Positions 41,286 to 54,526 of a stretch of 64,000 nucleotides of DNA are shown here, one piece after another. Both the position numbers and the translations under genes were made by a program. The notes under the pieces were generated by a model. It was given only the letters and a program-made list of their open reading frames with translations. It ran no database searches and was not told the DNA's origin. This DNA comes from Sycobia sp. Sy_11 (taxonomy: Eukaryota > Arthropoda > Insecta > Hymenoptera > Epichrysomallidae), in the NCBI GenBank assembly GCA_018907035.1, contig JACCIC010000170.1, positions 679,001-743,000 on the forward strand, read 5' to 3'. Numbering within the stretch: position 1 is the first letter of the stretch; each line of letters begins with the position of its first letter.

Positions 41286-42483
41286 GCTTAAAGGGGAAGC
41301 TCTGGCACATTCCAATTTAACGGTCAGCGCGGGTGAGCCGCGCCTCTCTTGAGAATTTAGGCAGAGGTGAGCTGAAAGCTCTGACCCCCCCACCCTTCTC
41401 TATCTCCTCGACCTCTCTACACACGGCTTTGGACCTCGGCTATACAAGCTCAGGAAGCTTCTGGGACGGACGGCGAGTCTTTGATGTGAGAACCCGTCAC
41501 AGAGAGATCTAAGAATTCGGTTCAATATTGTAAATTCTGACGCGCAGCAACGAGAGACAGACTTACGTACATTTTTTCCAGGAGTGGCTTTTTGTACAAG
41601 CGGAGTGGTTTTCTAAAGACTATCTGCCATGGCTGGAAAATAATTCAATAATTTCGACATGTTTTCGGTTTTTCGTTGACGTGAAAATGAAGTTTTATGA
41701 ATTCAAGAGGGCACTAATTTAACGGGAGCAGAGAAACGACATTTATTTAAACTTATAAAAAGTTTGAGTATGTTTTTTTCTTAGCCGCCCATCAATGAAT
41801 TTTATTATTAACTTGTTTTCCAGCTGAGAGCTCGATATTTTTCTATTGCCACGTACGTATTGCGGGCGGACGCGTCGACAGCGCGTCTATCCGAGTAGAA
41901 CTTCGAAAGAAATGTTTCAACCGTATCGGATGATTCGACGGAAGAACAAAATTCCCGTCAAAATGAATAATATGGATTATATAGAATCATTATTAAATAC
42001 TTAGATAATAATCTAAAAATCGAAGTTTCATAAAAGATATGATAAATCATAGTTGCGACAATATAAATTTATTAAATTTTTTAAATTCAATTAATTAGAT
42101 TATAAAGCAAAGTTAATTCTTTACCAAATATAATCATAAAATAATATTGAAAAGCTTTTTATGCTCTTTAAAAGAGAAAATTATACTCCGGTGAAGTGTG
42201 ACCATCGAGAAATTAATTGTATTATTAAAAACGTCATTCTAATTTAAAAAACAGTCTAGTGAAAGATGACAGCAGAAATTAACATCTTTTTTTACCACCA
42301 GACGACGATGCTCTACTCTCGACGTCCACGCATCTAAATATTGTTTGCTGGATTGATCCCTCTTCGGAGAAGTTGCATCAGACACTTGTACCTTTTGGTC
42401 CCATCAGAAAAATGTTGACATAATAGTTGACACAATTATAAAAATTTGTGCAGCTATTTTTATAAGATTATCCGTAACAGCAG

Positions 42484-42511
42484 TACAGGCTATTAGATTT
42501 AATAGCCTGTA
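42484..42511. repeat. Perfect 11-bp inverted repeat (hairpin)
   Basis: TACAGGCTATT and its reverse complement AATAGCCTGTA are separated by AGATTT. Located in the long Fas1 intron; no relation to a known element was recognised. Confidence 0.65.
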
Positions 42512-43790
42512 TTAAAAATTAAAATTAAAATAAAATTAAAATAAAAGTACTATTTGTACGATAATTAGGTAAATAGAAAATTGTTTGAATTCTTGTGAAA
42601 AATAGAAATTGCAATATTCGATCTTTCTGAAGTGTTCTTGCGTCAACTTATAATCAATACGTGATTAATATTTTGCACAGAATATTATAAACATTTTTAA
42701 ATCATGCACGTAGATATATATGAATACCTTTGCAAGTGATAAAAATAAGTTTTTTTGAGAAGTAATGTCATATAGTCGATTGTAAAGTAATACAAGCCTT
42801 TTATTAACGCGAATCTATTATTTACAAAGTATAAATTATCCAACATATGTTCCGTGCCAAGAATAATACGAATTCTTCAATTCGCAGCCTGTGCTAATTT
42901 ACATTTACAAGCATTACATGTGACATTTTTTGTAATTAATATTGAACAAATTATTATATCGATAATAATGATTGAAATAATCCCATTCCTATAAAATAGA
43001 TTTTATGTAAAAATTATTACTAATTTACCATCGACTAGTTATGTTGTAATTGGTAACAATTCAAATATAAGTAGTTAATTATAAATTAATAATAATTTTT
43101 ATGTAAAATCTATTTATCTTAATTATAAAGATCAGAAAATATTTGAATATCGTTTCTGATACTTTTTTAAGGCTTCAAAGCTTGTGAATTGTCAAATTAT
43201 TTATATTAAATGAAATAGTCTATATAAAAACTTTGTACTAAATAAATATGTAATTAAATAAAAGTATTAATTAATGTTAGGTACTGGCGAGTCTAACAAA
43301 AAATCTAAGGAAAAATAATTTATATATAAGAATTTTATGACTAATTACGTGTAATATAAAAATGATGGGAAAATTCTTCATAAATCTCTATTTTCTATAC
43401 CTTACGAAATTCGAGTTTTATCTATAGATCGGAAAAAAAATTAAATCAATCAAAAAACGTAAGAAAATTTTAATTCATAAAAAATTAATTCACTTTAATA
43501 ATTAAAAGCGTTTACACCTATATAAATTAGTAATTCAGCAAACACTGAGCAATTCAATTCATTTATGGATAATTAATCAAGTACCATACTTAAATCAAAT
43601 TATTTTCAGCCTCATTCGATGAATTTATACAGTCCGCGTCGAACGGTAAAAATTGCAATAACACTTTCCTACACATATGATACTTTTTATCGCTTATATT
43701 TAGTAATCGGTAAAAATTTTTACGTATTCGATATTATTATATTTTTGCGCTTTTTATCCGCTTACAATCCGAGATACTTTGGCTGGTCCA

Positions 43791-43793
<3 letters not shown>

Positions 43794-43875
<82 letters not shown>
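43794..43875. repeat. Compound (TA)n-(GA)n microsatellite
   Basis: TA to 43842 switches directly to GA, ending at 43875. Confidence 0.95.
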
Positions 43876-43878
<3 letters not shown>

Positions 43879-45064
43879 AGTACAGATAAACTTTTATGAA
43901 TGCAATATAACTAATAAGCGGGGATTCAATTCGGGAGGATTGAGGGGCCGATCGAACAAAATCGATTACGATCAACGACTGCATTGTCAAAACGATAATC
44001 TTTTCATGCCTGCATTTATATGTAATTCGATTGGAAAGGCGCTTTATTTGCATAAAAATTAAAGCTGAAAATTTCAGATCGTCGTTGGCTTGAAAGAACG
44101 GACACCGGTTTATTGTACTTGGAAATTAAAAACTTATGCTCCTCACACGCTAGCATATTTTTATTATTAAGCATATAAGGGTGCAGAAAGCCGCGACACG
44201 CTGAAAGGATAGTGGGATAATTTGGCCCTCTTATTTATATTTCTCTTTTTTTTATTAATTTATCTGATAGAAAGAAATATGAAACCTTTTAGTTTTTTCC
44301 GTTCCTCCGTTTTTATTTAATTTATTCACCGCTGCATTATCGAAGCGACCTCACGGCTTTATTAAAAGAACCATTAAACGTATATAACGCCCCACCTCAC
44401 TCCCACCCCTTCAGCGCGGCGGTTGCTCTCCGTCAAAAGCGCATAAACTCTCCCCTCACGATGCATTCGCCATTCCGCGTGTTGCGTATCGATGATAAAA
44501 ATCAAGCTCGGCTTCGAAAAAAAAAACAAAAACAAAAGAAAAAGAAAAGAAAACAATGACGTCCACCTCCGCGAATGGATTAGTTCGCGGCGCTACGCAG
44601 AAAGGGGGGCGCCGCTAGGCTCGTGAGCGAGACTCTGGACTCTTATTAATTTAGTAGCGATTATATATAATAGTGCGTTCAATTTCGCCCGGCTGTGTGT
44701 TTGCGGGCGCGCGTGTGTGTGGGTGTAAAAGCGGCTTACGCTAATGCGGAAGAAAGGTGGGAAAGGAGGGGAGGTTGGAGGGTGATTTGCGGTAGAAAAA
44801 CACCACCGCTGATAAATTGGCATTAATTTTGCAATGGGAACGCGGGGAGACGCGCGATAAATTGAAAAACTTTCCGCGCGTCCGTGGCTTTATCGTCCTG
44901 GATCGAAACGTTTGTCTATAAATAGTACGTTGAATGCTTTATTTATTAATTTTACATTTTTTTGCATGCATTATTTGGATTTTGTAACAGATTGGCTTGA
45001 AAAAAATTATCGTCGTTAATTTGACTTAAACTGACAAGAGAACTGAATGTAATCACGTCTTGAG

Positions 45065-45096
45065 TGAGTGAGAGAGAGAGAGAGAGAGAGAGAGTG
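45065..45096. repeat. (GA)n microsatellite
   Basis: GA repeat preceded by GAGT units. Confidence 0.9.
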
Positions 45097-47081
45097 AGAG
45101 CGAAAAGGCAGGCGATAAGTTAAGGGAAATTTTTACGCGCTCCATCAAAGCCGCTCTTACCCTAGAAGCCCTCCATTCGCGATCGCGCGCACGCAATCGA
45201 AGCGCGCGCGGGCAGCTCTTTCATTTCCTCGGGCACGGAATCGCCTCGGGCGCGCCCCCTATCGCCGCGCTTCCGTTGATAAACCTCCCCCTCCCATTCG
45301 GACCACAATGAAGCAGCGTAGTTTCGATCACGCGACAGGATTTCGCTCAGCAGAGCGGGGAAGCGTATTAAGTCGTTTTTTTTTCTCGGTGCTTTGTTTT
45401 TCTTCCTTCTATATGTAGCTTTTTGTTTTTATACGATATAGCTTCGATCGAGATGTGAAAGAAAAGGATGGAAAAAGAAAAGTAGAGGAACGTGATTTTC
45501 TATATCGAAGCGAATGCAGCATCGCTGCTAATGAAATTTTATTTATCCGCGAATATTATTCAGGCGACGAGACAATGTTATTCAGTGAATAATTTATTGT
45601 AGAACATCGAAAGCTGCTGGTTATTTCAAATGATAACGCAACAATGAAAAACTTTTCGGTTATTTTATTTTATCGTTTATTTTATATTTCTCACGAGTGC
45701 CTCTATATTTTATAATTACAACTTTATTTAACATAAATTTCGGGCATTATTTAATACAATTTATTTTACAATCTGTAAAAATTTTTACCAAAGATGAAAC
45801 AGGGCAGTTTATTTTTTATATAATTTGTATTTTCTTTCACGTCTTTAATTAGAGGGTGAAAGTCCGAAAATTCATTAAAAAAAACCTCGCCTTATGTACA
45901 GAATTTCGAATAATTCCGATCACGCTTTCTCCCACGCGAAGATTAACATTATTTTTTATACGCGGCATATATAATGAAAATAACGGAAAAAAAAACAACG
46001 GAAAAATTGATGCAGCCAAGAGACGGGCGAAACAGCCCCGCAGTCGCGAGAGCGCGAAACGTCGAAATTATACAGTAGCAATTGGAGAAACTGCCGGCAT
46101 CGAAGATTTTTCCTCCGCGGCGGTGGCTGCGTTCATGGCCAACGCTGAAAAGGCTCGGCCGCGCGACTAGACGGAAATCGAGAGGGGGGGGCGGGAGAGA
46201 GAGCGAGGGAGGGAGAGAAAAGAGAGCGGTTACGCGGTCCGATTAAAGTTAACGATAAGACGCAAGGGGCGTGGGTGGCGCGAACAATTAAGTAAAAAGC
46301 CCGGCAGCGAGAGGCGGACTATTCTCCCAGGCAGCTTCGCGGGCGACGACGGCAGGGGGCCGGGCGGGAGGTTGGAGGCGAACCGGGAGGTAGTGGTAAC
46401 GCTGATCTTCCTGCGGAACTGCGGGGCGCGTTATTGCGAACGAGCTTGCGGAGAAAAGCCGTGGCAGGGGAGTGGGGACGCTCACAGCTTTAAGAATAAG
46501 CGCTGTCGACTTTTTCGGTTGGTCCGAGCGTCGTTATTTCTCGCCATTTATATGTATGTGTGCGTGCGCGCCAATGCGCGCGCGTGCGTGTAAGGCTTCT
46601 CACAACTTAACTGTTATCGGCTGTGATTTCTGGGACGATTGTTTGCATATATAGAAAATATTGCAAATTATTCGACTTCAATAGGAAATTATTAAGAAGA
46701 GAATGATCAGAATTATGTCTATTAAAATAAATGTTCCATAATTTCAGAATTATGTGTATAGATTTACAGATATAGCTTCCTACTACCTTTATACAATCAT
46801 TCTGCCAGTTTCTTACGAATTGTATGACGAATATTCACTGCGGCGTAATACAAAAATTATTATCAGAAATTGAAAATATAAAACGAATTGTTAGATATCA
46901 TTAAGTACTATAGATTAATAACATTGCTGAAAGCGTAGCATGGTTCTTTTAATAAAAATTTACGTTTTTTTTTTTTATAAAACTAATTCACTTTATAAAA
47001 AGCCATCGATTACACAATTATCCTCAGCGTGTCTGTGATGAGATATGTGAATATTGATGCATTTCTTATTATGTAATTAGA

Positions 47082-47085
<4 letters not shown>

Positions 47086-47140
<55 letters not shown>

Positions 47141-47149
47141 TATATATAA
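47086..47149. repeat. (TA)n microsatellite, interrupted
   Basis: TA repeat with an AAA interruption near 47137. Confidence 0.95.
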
Positions 47150-47847
47150 AATTGAAATATTGATAATGAATTCTTGAATAAATAAAGAAATTTGATTTTT
47201 CTTTTTTTCATATTATTGAATGCTTTGCCACCTTCTATTAAGTTTGAATATACCTTTCTACAATTAAATATTGGCATTTTCCAGTGTAAATATTTTTTGT
47301 TCGTCGAAAGCCTCTCAGCGCGACCGCTTTTGTTGTTTTTATTTTTTATTTTTTTTTTTAGCGCAGCATCCTTTAACGGTCGATTCCCCCCTTTGCATTT
47401 CTATTTCTTCGGCAAGAACGTCAAAAAAATAACTAACCAAAACAGAATTAAAGAATTGCAACTGTCAATTCATTCGAAATTACCCGCAAATCGCACTACA
47501 AATTGCATGCATCTCAAAGAATTAGAAATTGCTCGATCTGCATATAAAGAGCCTTGGTAACAAATTCGCCGCGTGTAATAAAACATAAAAGCAGAAAACA
47601 AAAACAAAAAAAAAAAAATGAGCTACCGCTTTCACGTGGTAGATGGTTGAACTTTATGGGTTTTATGAGCCAGTGCGCCGGGCTTATGCGCTTGGCCGTC
47701 CCGAGGTACACAAGTCTGGCCGCGCAGGTCAAGCCAAGGGGACGGGACGTTAAAGCCAGCTATTTTATGCCGTCCAGTTGGTCAAGAAAGTCATCTTTCT
47801 CGCACGACTTACTTTTCTCATTGAACAATTAATTAAGCCAGACGTTT

Positions 47848-47849
<2 letters not shown>

Positions 47850-47887
<38 letters not shown>
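47850..47887. repeat. (CA)n microsatellite
   Basis: Uninterrupted CA repeat, 19 units. Confidence 0.95.
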
Positions 47888-47893
<6 letters not shown>

Positions 47894-48515
47894 GCTATGA
47901 TAAAGTTTAATGTCAAGAAATAGTCAGCTTATTCAATTTAATGAAATGGTATTTATGTACTCTTTTTATTGGGTTACCGCTAATTGCTATTATAAAAGCC
48001 CGATGTACCTCGAAATCCGACTTCAAGATGGTCAAGAAAAAAGGAGCTTTTGCGTTATAGGCAACCTCATATTGAAATCTAATAATTAAAATAAACAATT
48101 ATAACAAATATATTCAATAGTGAAAAAATTGAGAATAATTTTAAAAAATTCTAAAGAAAAGCTCGAATGACTCTAAGTCACATACTGATATAAAATCAAT
48201 CCACAAACGAAGTTCCTCTCGATTTATTTCAAAATCGTGGAATCCTTTTATACCGATAGCTCATTCTCTATTTTTGAAGAAACGGCCGGCCGAACATGTC
48301 CGCAATCAAGCGGCCAGCGTCTACGCCCCCTTACCCCCTCCCTTCTTCCTTCCTCCCTGTCATATCGAGAACTGCACTGCGATGAGAACTCGTGCAGCGC
48401 GCGCAGGCAAATTTAATAAAAGAGCAGGACACTCGCGCCACCAAGTCTCCACCGTTGAGCTAATAACGCAAAGTTTGGTCTGCGCCAGATTGCGGCCGAG
48501 CAACGCGTCCGTCCA

Positions 48516-48594
48516 GTGTGTGTGTGTGTGTGTCTTCGCGTATGTATGAATGTGTGTGCATATCTGTGATCGAGAGAGAGAGAGAGAGAGAGAG
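48516..48594. repeat. (GT)n and (GA)n tracts
   Basis: (GT)n at 48516-48532 and (GA)n at 48572-48594, separated by about 40 bp. Confidence 0.9.
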
Positions 48595-49047
48595 CTCAGA
48601 TCAAATTTCTTGCACGCGCAGGTGTCCTCGGACACGCTGTTTCTCAATTACAAGGCTCGTTTGTATTACGAAGACGCGAGTCATCATTCAAGTCTCCGGT
48701 AGAATTAATGCTTTAGCTCTTGGTAAACTACATCTTGAGCCACTACTACTTGAACCTCTGGTACTTGGGATTTATGGGATTCCGTGTAGGAGATCGATTA
48801 ATTTAGCGGATGATTTTCTTTTTCGTTTTTCATGATATATATTTGATTTTCGATTTATAGTGTTTTAGTACGTCATAAATATGTAACTTATTGTTTGATC
48901 ATTGCACCTACTTAAAGAGAGAGCGAGAGAATGAGAGACAGAGAGAGGGGGGTAAGGAGAGAGATATAGAGAGAAAATAAAAATGTCCAGTAAGTTTCTT
49001 TGAATTTAGGATTTAAAGCTAATTGGAGATTTACACACACACATACG

Positions 49048-49049
<2 letters not shown>

Positions 49050-49097
<48 letters not shown>
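49050..49097. repeat. (CT)n microsatellite
   Basis: CT repeat preceded by a short CA run at 49032-49042. Purine-rich GA sequence at 48917-48975 lies just upstream. Confidence 0.95.
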
Positions 49098-49100
<3 letters not shown>

Positions 49101-49992
49101 CTGTATCCTCGTTAGAAGAATAAATGATTAATTGAATTATTACTGCAACAGCTACAATCTAGTACTAATGGAAAACCTAATTTCAATCCATTCTTTTAGC
49201 AATTATAAAGAAGATTCTATAATTCGAAGCCGTGGGTAAACAAATTATGGATTAACTACTTTAATCTATTCGTGACCAATAGATGACTATCCAGTACACT
49301 GCACTTATATACTATATAGTTTATGTCTCGGTTGTAGCTTGATTAAAAAAGGATGTACATGCATCACCACTTACGTCTGAGGAAAGCTTTTAAGGCACAT
49401 CGACAGCACAAACGAGGCCCTTGTTCGGATCTATAAACTAAGCCCGTATTTTTTAGACTTGTGCACAATCTGTTTAAATTAGGCTCGTATAGTATAAATG
49501 CTATAATTTCAACGGCTAGATCTCCGCCTTGACTTCATCCCTCGATCCATTCTGCTTTCCTTTTCCGCATAATTGTGCTGGCGCGTATAGAGTACGTACG
49601 AAAATTGCACGACGCCGCAGCTGCTTCTCTCACCGACGCGTCTATGGATAACATGGAGTATACAGGCATGTTACAGGGGTCTGCCAAAATAAGAAAACTC
49701 GCCGGATGTACTAAGAGAAGAATCATCCGCACATTCCCTCGGGTTAACTATCTCTGTCCTTCAGCACGTGCATCGTATCTCAAAGAAGGAAGGCATGAGA
49801 GTCTGCGCGTTTGTGTGTATGTGTGTGAACCACAGAGTGAGAAAGAGATGCAGCCTCTCCTTCTACCTACTCGATATTCCCTTCTATGCAGCTTGCCAGC
49901 TCGATATGGTCGTCCGGTAGCTCTATGGTTTCTTCGGCTCGCGCTTAATTAAACACGCGAACGGCCGCCACCGGCTGCAGATTATTGCAGCG

Positions 49993-50014
49993 AGCCGCCG
50001 CCGCCGCCGCCGCC
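49993..50014 (+). repeat. (GCC)n trinucleotide tract
   Basis: Seven GCC units in a row in a GC-rich patch of the long Fas1 intron. In one minus-strand frame it encodes an arginine run, but no gene is supported there. Confidence 0.8.
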
Positions 50015-50577
50015 ATCGTGCCGCTCGTCTCATCTGCAAAAAAAAAGTTAGCGGCTCGTGCTCGGTCGGTTTAACGATCGAGCAGCTTAATTTTGAATTA
50101 GAAAATTCAAATTTTCCACCCGGAAGTCTCACAATGCAACGAATTAGGGCACGCTTTCATTCCTGCGAACGCTAATGTTAAAGTACATCAGGTGTAATTT
50201 ATGATTTATTAAAATTTTATTACTAAATGTAGCACAATTTATTTTCAAGTTTTTAAAGGCTTTTTTTCTCATTTACCATAAACGATGGTTTCATGTGCAG
50301 TCTACGTTTTTTGTTCGATAAAGTAACATAGTAATAATGCAGTAGAAGAAAGGCCAAATAGTAAAAACTAGATTATAAATCCCTCATAGGCTTTTTCACG
50401 TTAACTCGGAATATTTCCTCAGAATTGCTCACTTCATGTTTTCGAAATATTCTGATCTAATGCTGTAAAAGTCACTTTTTTAACTTATTATTCGATTTAC
50501 TGAATTAACTGATTATACGGAATTATACAGGAAATTTCCCCAAAATATCTAATATTAGTTCCAAATTATAATATTAA

Positions 50578-50606
50578 TCGTGTGGTTAGTTCCACTAACC
50601 ACACGA
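50578..50606. repeat. Perfect 13-bp inverted repeat (hairpin)
   Basis: TCGTGTGGTTAGT and its exact reverse complement ACTAACCACACGA are separated by only TCC. The arms contain TGTGGTTAG, a Runx-type (TGTGGT) site, on both strands. It lies in AT-rich intron sequence between Fas1 exons A and B. Confidence 0.75.
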
Positions 50607-50923
50607 CCACAAATCCGAAATGCACCATCCTTACATATTATATCGCAGTGGAAAAAAAATTTAAACAACCTCAGTGGCCTTTCAACTACACCCGGTCATA
50701 GTTTAAACAGAACTTTTTCGTTTCGTGCGTTTATGATAAGCGTAAACAGGTGATAATGAAAGTCACTCGGAAGGGGTAGAGGGATGGAATTTCTATTTTC
50801 AAAGTTACTTTCAGTATCTAGTTTCAAACGACCATTATTCAAGAATTCTCCTTTTTGAAATTTCGAAAAGATAAAAATGAAGGATTAAGCTAAGTTTTTC
50901 GAAAAGCTTCGCGAGCCGTTGAG

Positions 50924-50963
50924 GGTAAAAATTTGTTGGAACTTGTTGGTAAAAATTTGTTGG
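50924..50963. repeat. Short tandem duplication, 24-bp period
   Basis: GGTAAAAATTTGTTGG occurs at 50924-50939 and again at 50948-50963, so a 24-bp unit is present about 1.7 times. Confidence 0.7.
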
Positions 50964-53102
50964 TTTTAAAGTTTGAGTTGCGCGGTTTACTTAAACGATA
51001 GCAAACTTACAAAAAATATAATTTATACAAAAATTAAGTAGACTAAAAAATTCGTTCTGTCCTGAGGGCTCCTATGGGAGTGAAATTCTTTTATGGAAAA
51101 TATTCCGATCAGCCTTAAGATTGCACAATATTGTTTGCGCACACTGCTCTTCTTAATCTCAAAAGAATAAAATGGCCGATCTCTGCCCCAGCAATTTTCA
51201 ACGTTACGTCCTCACTCACGCTAACTCACTGCATATTTCCTATAAAACATATCTGGCTTGCCACGTTGTAATTGTGCAGGCGTTTCGGCGCTTAAAGAAC
51301 GCCAGAGGGAGCCGATTCATTTTTTCGTCGTAGCCAACGCTCCTGGAGCAAGATAAATGGATGGCTGGGGCGGCGTGTGGGTGGGAAGGAGGGATACACT
51401 TCCTTGTCCTTATCGCGGCACAAACAAACTCGGCGACAGTAGCGTGTTCCTTTGTTTTCCTGCGAAACTCCCTCTCCCGCCCCCTCGCTTTTCGCCAACC
51501 ATCCTCTTTCTCGCCTCTTGTGTTTTTCACTTGTATACAGTCCGCGGGCACCCGTACTCCGGGTGCGTTACTGGCGCTTAGTGAGTTTTGCTCTGGCTTT
51601 GTGTGATTTTCATATGCTCTCCGCTCCCCCTCCACGCCATTCCCCTGTAAATCTTCAGTCGGGTAGTGAATCGCGCGTACTGTTCACGATGCGCGAGCTG
51701 CTGTGCTTTCGATTTTCTTTTTTTGCATTTTTATATGCGTGAAAAATTGATCGCGAACACATACTTTACGAATTTAATCTGGTATTAGTCTTGTAGAATG
51801 CTTAGAACGTTGGTACGATTTGTGGTTGAAAGATAGGCTTGTCAATTGGAACGACCATATTTTCTGCATATAAAACTTTGTTCGAAATTATAAAGTCGTA
51901 ACTCAAATTAATGTTTTTCTTTTCTTATTTAGTGAATGAAAACTGATCTTACATGTAACATAAGATCTTATATGTAATGTTGGATCTAGTATTCAACGAT
52001 ACAGTTCTTTACATGAAACTATCTAATTCTTGTCTGTTAATTCAAAAAACGTGGCAATTATCACGTGCGAATGCTTCATCAATATTATAAGTAATGAAAT
52101 AATCGAAAAAATTTTTAAACTTATCATAGAAGACAACATATTGAAATTATAGTAAGCTGAAAAACAGGAGTGAGAAGTAAAGCGTTTTAGGAGGTAAAAG
52201 AAATCCTCCGGACTGTAGATAAAAAGATAAATAAAAACGTATCGCAAGAAAAATTCAAAGATCTCAAAGAAAATTTTTCTTTTCAATCAGAAAACTTATT
52301 TTATCCTAATTTTTTTCTGTTGTGGATGTACAAATATAGAGACGGTAAAAATGTATTATGATAATGGAATACCAATTTCGTTACCATTAATTGCGTTCAA
52401 CTTTAAATCAGGAAAGTTGTAACTTCTTCAAGATTTGATTATTCAGACGGGGAGACTTACTTTTCGAAAAGAAAAAATAGAGAGAATTTTTTTCAGTTTG
52501 ATCCTTCGCAATTAAGATACTTTTTAAAAAATACTGTATCAAAATTCCGTAATATTTCCTTCATATTATGGTTCTTTAAATAAAGAATAACAACTTCGCC
52601 CCTTTGGTGCATCGAATAATCGCTGTAGAACATGACGAACGCAGGATTCACAACGAATTACTCATTTACTTACCATCCTCCTATACTATAAATCCTTGTC
52701 GTCATTGAACGTAGCAGCGGCATGACAAAAAATCAAGGAAAATAAAATAAAATTTCCAAAGCAACGCTTGCGCCAACGACGCTTCAACCAAAGTCGCCGT
52801 ACGAGATTAACGCCTCGCTAAGCAGCGACTCGATGATCCGCGCTCTTCGAGGTCCGCCTCTGTTACCTCTACCCTCCATCACTCCATTATCAAAGCCAGC
52901 GTCAGTGAAAAAGCTCGGCTTTCAGTCAGACCCGACGGGCTCTCCGACACCCCCACCCCTCCCTTCCGAGCGCGTCTGATGAATCGTCGTATATACTGCT
53001 GCCGCCGCTGTCTTTGCCGGCTCGCCTACCGGGTATCGCTCCTCTATAGAATTCCAGGGACCCTATATCTATCTATAGAGAGGTCAAAGCTCGAGCTAGC
53101 CG

Positions 53103-53114
53103 ACAGCAGGGGGC
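53103..53114 (+). promoter_or_regulatory. CTCF-like motif
   Basis: ACAGCAGGGGGC matches 11 of 12 positions of the CTCF core consensus CCASYAGRKGGC. It lies in the GC-rich island at 52800-53300 inside the long Fas1 intron, upstream of exon B. CTCF is conserved in many insects; binding here is inference. Confidence 0.3.
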
Positions 53115-53181
53115 GAAGTAATCCAGAGCTCCGTCGATAAATACCCCCGAAACAATGGCCGTAAAAAGACGTTGGCAAGAC

Positions 53182-53200
53182 AGAGAGAGAGAGAGAGAGG
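53182..53200. repeat. (GA)n tract
   Basis: Short GA repeat in the GC-rich island before Fas1 exon B. Confidence 0.9.
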
Positions 53201-54395
53201 GGAGGGTGGGTACTCGTCTCCGTTGTTGCGTCCCATTGACGGCAAAGGAAAATGGTCCCTCTGTCACCATTCGATTTGGAAGAAAGAGCATCACCGCTAC
53301 CTTTTACTTGGCTAAACGTCGAATATGTTTTTTTATTTTTGATAACATATAGAATCTTTGCAGATATCTTATATCTGCTGTACTTCCTTAACTCCTATTT
53401 TCTTTCTTGCCTATTACTAACTTTATATTCTTAAACCTTTACAATAATGAATACTTTCATTTTTTGATAAATATAATTTAAAAATTCTACATCATCCATC
53501 TAGGCATTTAAGCGCGTGTCGAAGCTATCGACTCTGTGTACGTACGTTTCCTTCATTCTATTTAACGAATTAGAAATCATAAATTAATTATCCAAATAGT
53601 TCTTCAATTATCTGATCTAGAATATTAAGAATGAACATGAATTGAATTTCGATACCGTTAGACCAAGAATAACTTCGCGTTCGTTCCAGTCATAAACATT
53701 ATTAATGGTCAACCCACCAGATATTCTCATTATCGTATTATTACAGCGAACGAAGCAAAAACCTTGTAAAAATACCATCGAGAATCTTCACGACAGTTAC
53801 ACGGACATGCTCGAATTCATTTTCACGCGTTCGCATATAATATGGGGGCTGATCTACCTGCCTTTACACAAAAATTATTGTTACATCTACCTAAAATAAA
53901 ATCGTTATTTGCTTATCTCTTTGTGTATTTGTCTGGATAGTTAGTAGTAACGCATGGACTTTTGGCTCTGTTTACTAGCGGGAGCTCCTTTGTCGCGCCT
54001 CTTTCATCTCGAGACTATTCTTCGTTGGAATTCGAGCCTTTGCTTTTCATTCTTTTTCTTTACTCTCATTCTTTCCCTATACCTCTATTTCTTCTTCCAT
54101 TCCTCTTGACATTTCTCTATGTTTTATTTATGCACACTAAATGGATGTTGCATCAAATTTACCAATATTATTATAAGCATTTTCAAAAAAATATTTTCAT
54201 AAAAACTTACAGTAAGATTGCAGTCGAATGATTCGGACAATTTTACGAACGCACGCTTACTTGCACATAAGTAAGAGTATAATAACGTATATGATATTTA
54301 GGTTATCCATTTGCAAACACGAAGCGTATTTTTAAACATATTTTAAAGCATTTCATACTTTTATGGATAATTAACGGTGTAAATATTTGTTACAG

Positions 54396-54526
54396 GTGCT
54401 GCACAAGATTTCCGAAGTACTTGAACCCGTCCAAACTATGCGAGGGACGGAAGTTATTTATAATCCAGACGCCTTTCAGTTCCTTAACCAAAGTGAAAAC
54501 TGGAATTTGGGAAATCATCGCATTCG
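54396..54526 (+). CDS. Fas1: Fas1 exon B (end of FAS1 domain 1, start of domain 2)
   Basis: Second recognised Fas1 exon: 43 codons plus two bases. Seen: acceptor TTACAG before 54396, donor GTTAGT at 54527. It opens with VLHKISEVLEPV, the conserved closing H2-type motif of a FAS1 domain (fly: HIIDEVLEPL), so domain 1 ends here. After a linker, NPDAFQFLNQSENWNLGN starts domain 2 (fly: NPNALKFLKNAEEFN). The exon carries an N-glycosylation sequon (NQS), plausible for a secreted surface protein. The frame stays open past the donor to a stop near 54650, but similarity ends at 54526 and phase 2 joins exactly to exon C to make an Arg codon (CG+C). It sits 18.8 kb after exon A and 1.3 kb before exon C. 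Confidence 0.92.

Larger units (their letters stand above)
35641..54395 (+). other. Fas1: Fas1 intron between exons A and B (18.8 kb)
   Basis: GT-AG intron, phase 0. It contains the mariner fossil near its 5' end, many microsatellites (listed separately), AT-rich filler and three GC-rich CpG-containing stretches (about 41000-41520, 44340-46600, 52800-53300) that could be enhancers or alternative promoters. No exon with FAS1 similarity was found inside it. The long open frame at 49575-49952 has no recognisable domain. Confidence 0.75.

Noticed and set aside
49575..49952. 125-residue + open frame inside a Fas1 intron
   Set aside because: No domain recognised, overlapped by an equally plausible minus frame, and lacks clear splice sites.
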